From positions 1 to 50,112 of the forward strand of contig JBBQXS010000035.1 of NCBI GenBank assembly GCA_038209365.1: a stretch of 50,112 bases of DNA. The letters run 5' to 3'. The position numbers and the translations under genes were made by a program. The first letter of the stretch is position 1. Each line of letters begins with the position of its first letter. This document shows, piece by piece, positions 1 to 6,929 of this stretch. Origin of the DNA: DASQHW01 sp038209365 (GTDB taxonomy: Bacteria > Actinomycetota > Acidimicrobiia > IMCC26256 > PALSA-610). The notes under the pieces are model-generated. The model was not told the origin of the DNA. It was given only the letters and a program-made list of their open reading frames with translations, and did no database searches.

Positions 1-105
1 GAACCCCCCGGGCCCCGGGCCAATCCAATCCCCCTCGCGCCCGTTACGGGGGTGTGTTGGGGGCGCAACCCCCACCAAAAACACGCCCACAGTAGCTTCG
101 GGGTG
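1..105. other. Non-coding left edge with small hairpin
   Basis: No gene is visible before the thioesterase. The stretch is C- and G-tract rich. It contains a short hairpin at 58-74 (TGGGGG, loop CGCAA, CCCCCA) just upstream of the first gene. No T-run follows the hairpin, so I do not call it a terminator. It may be a dispersed intergenic element or a leader structure of the thioesterase gene. Confidence 0.4.
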
Positions 106-519
106 ATGAACGAACCGCCGTTCCCATTGCGCGTCGCGCCCGAAGACGCGTTCGACGCGACCATCGGCTTCGTGATCGACGACGCATCCGAGATGGGCCG
201 GGTGTCGGGGCACCTGCCGGTCACTCCTCGGGTGTTGCAACCGATGGGGCTGCTCCACGGCGGCGTCTACGCCGCGATCGCCGAGACGTTGGCGTCCATG
301 GGGACGGCCCAGGCCGTCAGGGCTGACGCCAAGATCGTGATGGGCATGTCGAACAACACCACGTTCATGCGGCCCGCGACCGAGGGCACCGTGCACGCGC
401 TGGCGCAGGCCATCCATCGCGGTCGTACGACGTGGGTGTGGGACGTCGACATGCGCGACGACCAGGACCGGTTGTGCGCGTCATCGCGCGTGACGATTGC
501 CATACGCGATCCGCGATGA
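106..519 (+). CDS. PaaI-family hotdog-fold acyl-CoA thioesterase
   Basis: This is a 137-residue single hotdog domain, the usual length for PaaI/YdiI-type thioesterases, which hydrolyse acyl- or aroyl-CoA thioesters in the cytoplasm. The family signature is visible as LLHGGVYAAIAETLAS (about residues 49-64), with the HGG oxyanion region near residue 51 and an acidic residue (E60) on the following helix. I chose ATG 106 because the domain begins directly after it; GTG 103 is an equal alternative, while the ATG at 52 would add an unrelated tail. Its stop overlaps the next start (ATGA), so the two are probably cotranscribed. The substrate is unknown; the nearby acyl-CoA ligase suggests an acyl-CoA role, which is inference. 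Confidence 0.85.
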   Translation: MNEPPFPLRVAPEDAFDATIGFVIDDASEMGRVSGHLPVTPRVLQPMGLLHGGVYAAIAETLASMGTAQAVRADAKIVMGMSNNTTFMRPATEGTVHALAQAIHRGRTTWVWDVDMRDDQDRLCASSRVTIAIRDPR

Positions 520-1175
520 ACCCGCCTGCTGCGAACAAGGTCAAGGTCGGGTTCTTCTCGTTCACGGAGATCACCGATCCCGCCGAGCATCGCGCATATA
601 ACGAGTGGCACCAGCTCGACCACATGCCCGAGCAGTTCCCGTTGCGCGGCATCGCATACGGCCAGCGCTGGGTGTCCACGCCGGCGTGCCGAGCCGCGCG
701 CACCGCGAGCGGCTCGCGTCTGGATGCGATCCACTACATGACCCTGTACCTCGTCACCGAGCCCGTGGACGAGACGCTGCGCGAGTTCCGGCAGCTGGGC
801 CGTGACCTCTACGAGGCAGGCAGGTTCCATCTCCACCGTCACGCGCACCTTTCGGGACCGTTCGCGCTCGTGGACACGGCGGTCGCGCCGCGTGTGTTGA
901 TCTCCGCCGAGGCCGTGCCCTACCGGCCGCACCGCGGCGTATACGCGGTCGTGCAAGACGCGTCCGGCATTGCGCCCGACCTCGACGTCATGTGCGCGAC
1001 CGCCGGCGTGGCCGGTGCATGGTCCTTCGCCGACGACGCGCAACGCATCACGATCGCGTGGCTCGACGCCGAGCCGCTGCAGGTTGCGGCGGCACTCGCG
1101 CCTCCGCGCGGCGGCGAGGAGCTCGCGGGACCGTTCGAGACGATCACGCCCTGGCAGTGGGATTGGTTCGAATAA
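516..1175 (+). CDS. Hypothetical protein, possible EthD-like alpha/beta-barrel repeat
   Basis: This 219-residue protein begins at ATG 516, overlapping the thioesterase stop by four bases. The N-terminal third contains AYNEWHQLDHMPEQ, which resembles the 'NEWYxxEHxPE' pattern of EthD/dimeric alpha-beta barrel proteins. The C-terminal half ends in a tryptophan-rich stretch (PWQWDWFE). Length would fit two fused ferredoxin-like halves. No catalytic residues can be assigned. It sits between a thioesterase and a heme lipoprotein with gaps of -4 and +3 bases, so it is probably part of the same transcript. Function unknown; the EthD resemblance is weak. Confidence 0.7.
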   Translation: MNPPAANKVKVGFFSFTEITDPAEHRAYNEWHQLDHMPEQFPLRGIAYGQRWVSTPACRAARTASGSRLDAIHYMTLYLVTEPVDETLREFRQLGRDLYEAGRFHLHRHAHLSGPFALVDTAVAPRVLISAEAVPYRPHRGVYAVVQDASGIAPDLDVMCATAGVAGAWSFADDAQRITIAWLDAEPLQVAAALAPPRGGEELAGPFETITPWQWDWFE

Positions 1176-1178
1176 CGG

Positions 1179-1787
1179 ATGAACCGGTCGTCGTCGTGGT
1201 CCGTACACCGGTCGGTGCGAGCGACGGGATGGGTGTGGGGGAGTGCGATCGTGGTCGCGGCTGCGCTGTTCGTGGCATGCGGCGGCGGCAGCCGGCATGC
1301 AGCACCGGTGGCGACGTCGACCACCTCGACCGCCGCCCGGGCCGAGGACGCGAACCTGACCGCGGCCGACTTTCACAACGTGAACACGATGACGCGCGTC
1401 GGCCGTCACTTCATCACGAACGTGCGCGGGCACCGTGCAGAAGCGGTCGCCGTCGCGAGATCGAAGACCGGCGGCACGTACCCGGTCGGCACGATCATTC
1501 AGCTGGTGCCCCAGGAGGCGATGGTCAAGCGGCGCGCCGGGTTCAGTCCCGCGACGCGCGACTGGGAATTCTTCTCGCTCGAGGTGTCCGCGAAGGGCAC
1601 GCGCATCCTGTCGCGTGGCGGTGACAAGGTGCTGAACCGCTTCGGCGGGAGTTGCGCGTCGTGCCACGGCGCGGCAAAGGCTCAGTTCGACGGCGTGTGC
1701 AGTACCGATCATGGCTGCGAGCCGCTGCCCGTCGGTCCCGAGTTCTTCGCTGCCCTGCAGAAGGCGGACCCCCGCCCGCGGAGCTGA
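1179..1787 (+). CDS. Lipoprotein with C-terminal heme-c motif, cytochrome P460-like
   Basis: This 202-residue exported protein has a hydrophobic segment (about residues 18-33) ending in VAC, so Cys34 is a likely lipidation site. A Thr/Ser/Ala linker follows. The C-terminal part holds CASCH (residues 159-163), a covalent heme-c motif, and a second cysteine pair in a CSTDHGC context downstream. The middle block (YPVGTIIQLVPQEAM, then DWEFFSL) preceding a C-terminal CxxCH resembles the layout of cytochrome P460 proteins; that assignment comes from memory of the family, not an alignment. It would act outside the membrane in electron transfer or small-molecule oxidation. It starts 3 bases after the previous stop. 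No heme-maturation genes are in the window. Confidence 0.75.
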   Translation: MNRSSSWSVHRSVRATGWVWGSAIVVAAALFVACGGGSRHAAPVATSTTSTAARAEDANLTAADFHNVNTMTRVGRHFITNVRGHRAEAVAVARSKTGGTYPVGTIIQLVPQEAMVKRRAGFSPATRDWEFFSLEVSAKGTRILSRGGDKVLNRFGGSCASCHGAAKAQFDGVCSTDHGCEPLPVGPEFFAALQKADPRPRS

Positions 1788-1864
1788 CCGCTACCACCAC
1801 GCCGGCGAGCCGGTTCGCACCTGCCGGACCTGGGCGGCGGCGACTGCCGCGACACCGACCGCAG

Positions 1865-3493
1865 TCATGGGCGCGGCGTCACGAGCGCACGCGCCCACGC
1901 GTAGTCGGGCTTCCCGGCCGGTGTGCGCTCGACGGCGTCGACGACGTGGAGGGCGCGCGGCAGCTTGTACCCGGCGAGGTGGGCGCGGCAATGGCGTTGG
2001 ACGAGGTCGAGCCCGGGTGGCTCACCGGCGCGGGCGGGCGCGACGATCGCGACGACGCGCTCACCCCACTGCGGGTCGGGCGCACCGATGACGATCGCGT
2101 CCGCGATGGCGTCGTGTCCCTTCAACACGGCCTCGACTTCTTCGGGGTACACCTTCTCGCCGCCCGTGTTGATGCACATCGAGCCTCGACCCAGCAGGTG
2201 CACGGTCCCGTCGGCGTCGATGGTGGCCATGTCGCCGGGCAACGACCAACGCGCGCCGTCGATCTCGACGAACGTGCGCGCGCTGCGCGCCGGGTCCTTG
2301 TGATAGCCGAGGGGTACGCGACCTCGCGTCGCGAGCCGCCCGACCACACCGGAGCCGGGCGGCACCGGGCGCAGTTCGTCGTCGACCACCATGGTCTCGG
2401 CTTTCGCCGCGAAGGTCAGCGATGCCGACGTCGCGGCCGCGCGCGTCGTCAGCGCGACCGCTTGGGCAGGCGATTCCGACGAGCCGATGCCTTCGACGAT
2501 CGCCAGCACCGACGGCAACGCGACCATGAGTGCGTCCTTGGCGTCACCCGACAGGATGCTCCCGCCGGAGCCGAGGAGCCGCAGCGACGAGGTGTCCCGG
2601 CGGCCGGGCTCGGCGCCCAGCGCGGCGAGCAATGGCCGCGCGCTCGCGTCGCCGACGAGGTTCAACGCGTTCACCCGTTCGCGTTCGATGAGCTCGAGCA
2701 CGTACGTCATGTCGACATGCGGTCGGTCGTAGAGGACGATCCGGCCGCCACCCAACAGCGTGCCGAGTGCCGACCACTGGCCGCTCGCGTGCACGAGCGG
2801 ACCGAGCGCCAGCGAGACGAACTGCGGTAGGGGAGTCTCGCCGGAGGGGAGGAACGGGCGCAGCCGTTGCGCCGGGTTCTCCAGGACCGACGCCGCGATC
2901 GCCTCGGGCACGGTGATCGGCGGCCCCCCGGGGTTCCCCCCTCCGAGCGCGGCGAAGAAGATGTCCTCCTGGCGCCACACGACTCCTTTTGGGAGCCCCG
3001 TCGTCCCACCGGTATAGAGCACGTAGTGGTCATCGCCGCTGCGGGCGCCGAAGTCGCGTGTCGCCGACGCGCGCGCGATTCGCTCCTCGTACGCCGGGTC
3101 GTCGACGTCGAGCACGAACCGCACCTTCGGGCTCTTCTCCAGCGCGCGGAGCACCTGCTCCCGTACCGAAGCGTCGTACACGACGGCAACCAGATCGGCG
3201 TCGTCGAACAAGTAGGCGTGCTCGTCCGCCACGTAGCGCGTGTTCACGTTGATCGGGACGGCCCGCATCTTGTAGCAGCCGAGCATCACCTCGACGTGCG
3301 CGGCGGAGTTCCGCATACAGCAGCCGACCGGCGCGCCGGCCGCGGCACCATGGTCGCGCAGCACGTGTGCCAGCCGTGTCGCGCGTTCGTCGAGCTCGCC
3401 GTACGTCTCGTGCCCGGACGCACTCACGACGGCGACGCGTTCTGGTACCGCGTCGGCGACGTGCTCGAACAGGTCGGCAATGTTGAAGCTCAC
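1865..3493 (-). CDS. Acyl-CoA synthetase, FadD19-like AMP-dependent ligase
   Basis: This 542-residue ANL-superfamily ligase activates a carboxylic acid as an acyl-adenylate and transfers it to CoA. The phosphate-binding loop YTGGTTGLPKGV lies at residues 160-171. The C-terminal hinge and lid region carries INTGGEKVYPEEVE from about 440, and a lysine in PAGKPDY near 528 is the expected catalytic lysine. The N-terminus (NIADLFEHVADAVPERVAVV) and GGEKVYPEEVE recall mycobacterial FadD19-type steroid side-chain ligases; substrate is not proven. I chose GTG 3493 because the family-like sequence starts there; an upstream extension to 3823 is antisense to the Rieske gene and unlike any ligase. Its start is 18 bases from the divergent Rieske start. 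Confidence 0.9.
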   Translation of the reverse strand: MSFNIADLFEHVADAVPERVAVVSASGHETYGELDERATRLAHVLRDHGAAAGAPVGCCMRNSAAHVEVMLGCYKMRAVPINVNTRYVADEHAYLFDDADLVAVVYDASVREQVLRALEKSPKVRFVLDVDDPAYEERIARASATRDFGARSGDDHYVLYTGGTTGLPKGVVWRQEDIFFAALGGGNPGGPPITVPEAIAASVLENPAQRLRPFLPSGETPLPQFVSLALGPLVHASGQWSALGTLLGGGRIVLYDRPHVDMTYVLELIERERVNALNLVGDASARPLLAALGAEPGRRDTSSLRLLGSGGSILSGDAKDALMVALPSVLAIVEGIGSSESPAQAVALTTRAAATSASLTFAAKAETMVVDDELRPVPPGSGVVGRLATRGRVPLGYHKDPARSARTFVEIDGARWSLPGDMATIDADGTVHLLGRGSMCINTGGEKVYPEEVEAVLKGHDAIADAIVIGAPDPQWGERVVAIVAPARAGEPPGLDLVQRHCRAHLAGYKLPRALHVVDAVERTPAGKPDYAWARALVTPRP

Positions 3494-3495
3494 GC

Positions 3496-3501
3496 TACAG
3501 T
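3496..3501 (+). promoter_or_regulatory. Candidate -10 box (TACAGT) for the Rieske gene
   Basis: TACAGT lies 10 bases before ATG 3512 and fits TANNNT. Transcription would start within a few bases of the ATG, giving a nearly leaderless mRNA. The box lies inside the 18-base gap between two divergent starts, so the -35 region must lie in the ligase gene's 5' coding sequence. Confidence 0.35.
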
Positions 3502-3511
3502 CGATTCTGTC

Positions 3512-4834
3512 ATGGCCCATCTCGCCGGCATGCTCGTACGTCCCGATGGCTTCCTCCCGAAGGAGCGCTACACGACCGGTGCGTTCGCCGACCTCGAGGT
3601 GGAGCGATTGTGGTCTCGCGTCTGGCAGATCGCGTGTCGTGACGACGAGCTGGCCGCAGCCGGCGACTTCGTGGAATACGAGATCGGGGACGAGACGATC
3701 GCGCTCGTGCGCGAAGCCGACGGCGACGTCCGCGCGTTTCACAACGCATGCCTGCACCGGGGCCGGCGTCTCGCCGAAGGGAGCGGCTCGTTCGTCGACG
3801 GAGCGATCCGCTGCCCGTACCACGGTTGGTGCTATGCGCTCGACGGACGTCTGGTCGACGTTCCCGATCGGGAGGACTTTCCGTCGCTGCCCGAGGACCT
3901 CGCGCTGCGCCCGGTACGGGTCGAGTCATGGGGCGGGTTCGTGTTCGTGAACCTCGACGCGGATGCCGAGCCGTTGCTCGAGTTCCTCGAACCGCTTCCC
4001 GCGCTGCTCGCGCGCTACCGCATGGACGAGATGCGACTGCGCGCCACGCTCACCACGATCATCGACGCGAACTGGAAGGCGGTGGTGGACGCGTTCAACG
4101 AGGGCTACCACGTGCAGGGGCTCCACCGGCAGATCCTCCCCTGGACCGACGACGTCGGCATCGCGTACGAGCAGTTCGAACGCCACGCGCACTACGGCCG
4201 CCTGCCGGGCGCGCGCCGCGAGCTGAGGCCGAGCCCGCGCCTCGGACTGGCGCCCGAGGATGTCGACGAGGGCGAGATCCTCGCCGGGCTCGTGGCGGGA
4301 CTGGGCGGCGCGTTCCTCGCCGAAGAACGCGCCGCGGTCGAGCAGTTGCGCGTCTCGGGACCACCGCCCGGCACGACGCTGCTCGAGGCCTACCAGCGCC
4401 GGCGCATGGAGGTGCTCGGCGCCCGCGGCTTCGACGTCTCCGGCTTCAGCCCCGATCTGATGACGAGCGCCGACGACGTGTTGTGCTTCCCCAACGTCGT
4501 CGGGCCGATCTATCCGGGAAGTGCCATCCTCTTCCGGGTCCGCCCCTACGGTCGCGACCCCAATCGGTCGATCAAGGACACGTGGGTGCTCGAGTGGCGA
4601 GCGCGGGGCAGCGCGTCACGGCCGGCAAAGAAGCAGTTCTTCGCCGACTGGCACGAACGAGACTGGGGCGAGATCACTGAGCAGGACTACACGAACCTGG
4701 CCAACGTCCAGCGGGGAATGCGATCGTCGGGATGGGACGGAGCCCGACTGAACCCGCGACAGGAAGGGAATGTGCTGCACATGCACCGTGTGATCGATCG
4801 CTATCTCACCACGCCGGAGCGCCGCCATGACTGA
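3512..4834 (+). CDS. Rieske non-heme iron oxygenase, alpha subunit
   Basis: This 440-residue oxygenase component hydroxylates or dealkylates a ring or similar substrate using electrons from a reductase. The Rieske [2Fe-2S] motif is complete: C80-x-H82 and C101-xx-H104 (CLHRG, CPYHGW). The catalytic iron site is in FNEGYHVQGLH, with H200 and H205. The length fits the single-component alpha-subunit family; no beta subunit, ferredoxin or reductase gene is adjacent, so electrons must come from elsewhere. ATG 3512 was chosen; ATG 3530 (MLVRPDGF) is also plausible. Divergent from the acyl-CoA ligase, with which it may share control. The last eight bases overlap the next gene. Confidence 0.92.
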   Translation: MAHLAGMLVRPDGFLPKERYTTGAFADLEVERLWSRVWQIACRDDELAAAGDFVEYEIGDETIALVREADGDVRAFHNACLHRGRRLAEGSGSFVDGAIRCPYHGWCYALDGRLVDVPDREDFPSLPEDLALRPVRVESWGGFVFVNLDADAEPLLEFLEPLPALLARYRMDEMRLRATLTTIIDANWKAVVDAFNEGYHVQGLHRQILPWTDDVGIAYEQFERHAHYGRLPGARRELRPSPRLGLAPEDVDEGEILAGLVAGLGGAFLAEERAAVEQLRVSGPPPGTTLLEAYQRRRMEVLGARGFDVSGFSPDLMTSADDVLCFPNVVGPIYPGSAILFRVRPYGRDPNRSIKDTWVLEWRARGSASRPAKKQFFADWHERDWGEITEQDYTNLANVQRGMRSSGWDGARLNPRQEGNVLHMHRVIDRYLTTPERRHD

Positions 4835-5057
4835 CGAGCACCGACGCCTCGACAACCGCGACACGGCGCGCCTCGTCGTCGCGGTCGTACTCGTCGCCGC
4901 GCTCGTGGCGTTCGTCGTCGACAACATCGATTCGGTGAAGGTCGGCTTCGTGTTCACCGATCGCGACATCCCGCTGATTTTCGTGCTCGTCGCGACCGCG
5001 CTCATCGGTGCGATCCTCGACCGTTTCGTGCAATACGCAGTCCGCCGGCGTCGCTGA
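4827..5057 (+). CDS. Small LapA/DUF1049-like membrane protein
   Basis: This 76-residue protein has two predicted membrane segments (about residues 15-34 and 48-67), a short polar loop with VKVGFVF and a basic C-terminus (RRRR). That layout matches the LapA/DUF1049 family of small inner-membrane proteins of unclear role. It overlaps the Rieske stop by eight bases, so it is translated from the same mRNA. A link to the oxygenase's function is unproven. Confidence 0.75.
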   Translation: MTDEHRRLDNRDTARLVVAVVLVAALVAFVVDNIDSVKVGFVFTDRDIPLIFVLVATALIGAILDRFVQYAVRRRR

Positions 5058-5078
5058 CCGCACGAGTCGTCTCCGTCG

Positions 5079-6929
5079 TCACCAGCTGCCGCCACCTCCA
5101 CCGCCTCCACCGCCACCGGAAGAGCCGCCGCCGAAGCCGCTGCTGCTCGACGAGGACGGCTGGCTCGCGTACAACGTGCCGGTCGCGGTGGTACCGAAGT
5201 CGTCCATGGCGGACGCGAGCACGAGCGCGTTGAGTCCGCCGTGGCCGGTGTACCACCCGCCGGCGCCGAGTGCTTCGGCGTCGAGCCCCGCGAACGCTCG
5301 CGCCCATTTCTCCGTGCAGCCGAACACGATCGCGTAGGGCAGGTACTCCGAGAAGATGTTGTGCTGCTCGGCGAAGCGCGAGCGCAAGTCCTCGTCGCCT
5401 TCGTCGAACAGCCTGCGGAACCCGCGCACGCGTGACAACGCGGCGCTGCCCTTGCCCGTGCGCGCGGGCATTTGGTTGGCGACGACGAGGAGCGCCAATC
5501 CGGTGAGCACGAGCGCGACCGGCACGAGACCGTAGCTCGTGGTGCGCGCGACGAGGAACGTGAGTCCGGCGGCGACGATGACCATGCCGATGCCGATGCC
5601 GTGCCAGATCGCTCGCGTCCTGTCCGGGCGGGCGCGGTACCACTTCTGCGCGACGGCGTCGTCGTACATGGCGTCGCGGATCTTGGTGAGGTCGCTACGG
5701 AATTTGTACTTGAGCTCGGACAGCTTCACTTGCGGCGCGGTCTTGAAGATGGCGACGAGCACCTTGCGCTCGTACGGCAGGAGCTCCCGGCGCTCCGGTG
5801 GTGCGCCGTCGATCCGCTCGAGCTCGTAGTCGTGGCGGCGGCGGAGAAGTCCTTCGGGCGGTAACTCGGTGATCCGGAGATAGCCGCGCACCGCGAGGTC
5901 CACGATGGTCGCGGTGACGTCCAGCACGTTCGCGTTCTCGTCGACGAGCACGCCCACCTGCCCGGGACGGATCCCGTCGGGTGGCACGAACTCCACCGGG
6001 CCCGCGTCCTTGGCGAACGGCGGCACGACATCTTCGTCGCCGGACACGTTGCCCATGGCCTGGTCGACGGCCGATCCGCGGTACCGGCGATCGCGCCCTT
6101 TACGCCATGCCAGCAGGAGCACGGCGCCGACGCCGAGCCCTCCCAGCGCGACCGTCGGCGCGACCGTGTCTGCGCGCCGGGCGAACGCGTCGTCGAGGTT
6201 CCAACGCTTCTCGAGGATCGGCGCCGGCGGAGGCTGGATCGTGCCCTTCGGAAGCCCGACGACGATCGTCACGCCTTCGCGCGAGCCGAGGCCGTCGTGC
6301 GCGAATGTCGCAACCCGGTCGCGCTGCCGGGCGTCGTCGCAGCCGAGCTTCGAGCCTTCGGCTCCGGAGTAGCAGCCGACACGCGTGATCGCCGCAGGAA
6401 CCCGCACGGTCGCGGACGAGCTGTCGATCGGGACGGGCCATTGCAGGCCGATGGCGTCCCAGAACAGCTCGTCGTGATCGGGGAAGGTCGTCATCGCGCC
6501 CCGTACCGTGTAGTCGATGACGTAGGTGTGCGCGCCGGTGATGGTGCGGTCGGGGTCACCGATGCGCACGTCCAGGTACTGACCCTTCGTCGAATCCTTG
6601 GTCTGTGCCGGCTGGCCGTCGATCGTGACGCCGTTGACCTTCACGCGGTAGAGACGGTCGTACCGACCGCCGGTTCCATAGGTCTCTTTCACGACGAGGT
6701 CGCGGAAGATGCCGTGCTTGGCCTGGCCGCCGAAGTTGTAGACGATCGATTCGTGGACGGTGAGCAACCCGTCGGGCGCGACCGTCATCGTGACGTCGAA
6801 GCGTTTGATGTGCTCGACGGAGTCAGGTGTCGCGGCATGCGCGGCCGAGGCGGAGAACACGTTGACGACCACGATGGCCGCGGCGGCGAGAACGCGTGCG
6901 AGCTTCCCGATCCGTGGCTTCGTCGTCAT
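5079..6929 (-). CDS. DUF2207 membrane protein with glycine-rich tail
   Basis: This 616-residue protein has a signal peptide (residues 1-33, ending AAHA), then an extracytoplasmic DUF2207 domain starting with conserved-looking VTMTVAPDGLLTVHESIVYNF. A first transmembrane segment follows near residue 245, then a cytoplasmic part, a pair of membrane segments near residues 430-475, and a C-terminal glycine/serine-rich tail ending in GSW, typical of the family. Function in the family is unknown. ATG 6929 overlaps the sulfatase stop by four bases (ATGA), so the two form an operon. The tail is encoded by a GGC/GGT/GGA run at about 5085-5150, prone to length variation. Confidence 0.88.
   Translation of the reverse strand: MTTKPRIGKLARVLAAAAIVVVNVFSASAAHAATPDSVEHIKRFDVTMTVAPDGLLTVHESIVYNFGGQAKHGIFRDLVVKETYGTGGRYDRLYRVKVNGVTIDGQPAQTKDSTKGQYLDVRIGDPDRTITGAHTYVIDYTVRGAMTTFPDHDELFWDAIGLQWPVPIDSSSATVRVPAAITRVGCYSGAEGSKLGCDDARQRDRVATFAHDGLGSREGVTIVVGLPKGTIQPPPAPILEKRWNLDDAFARRADTVAPTVALGGLGVGAVLLLAWRKGRDRRYRGSAVDQAMGNVSGDEDVVPPFAKDAGPVEFVPPDGIRPGQVGVLVDENANVLDVTATIVDLAVRGYLRITELPPEGLLRRRHDYELERIDGAPPERRELLPYERKVLVAIFKTAPQVKLSELKYKFRSDLTKIRDAMYDDAVAQKWYRARPDRTRAIWHGIGIGMVIVAAGLTFLVARTTSYGLVPVALVLTGLALLVVANQMPARTGKGSAALSRVRGFRRLFDEGDEDLRSRFAEQHNIFSEYLPYAIVFGCTEKWARAFAGLDAEALGAGGWYTGHGGLNALVLASAMDDFGTTATGTLYASQPSSSSSSGFGGGSSGGGGGGGGGGSW

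Noticed and set aside
58..74. Hairpin as a terminator of an upstream gene
   Set aside because: No T-run follows and no gene is visible upstream within the window.
3494..3823. N-terminal extension of the acyl-CoA ligase
   Set aside because: The extra 110 residues lie antisense to the Rieske gene and are unlike any ligase; GTG 3493 gives a normal-length protein.
5085..5150. Glycine-coding run as a separate regulatory repeat
   Set aside because: It is the standard glycine-rich tail of DUF2207 proteins, although the run may vary in length.
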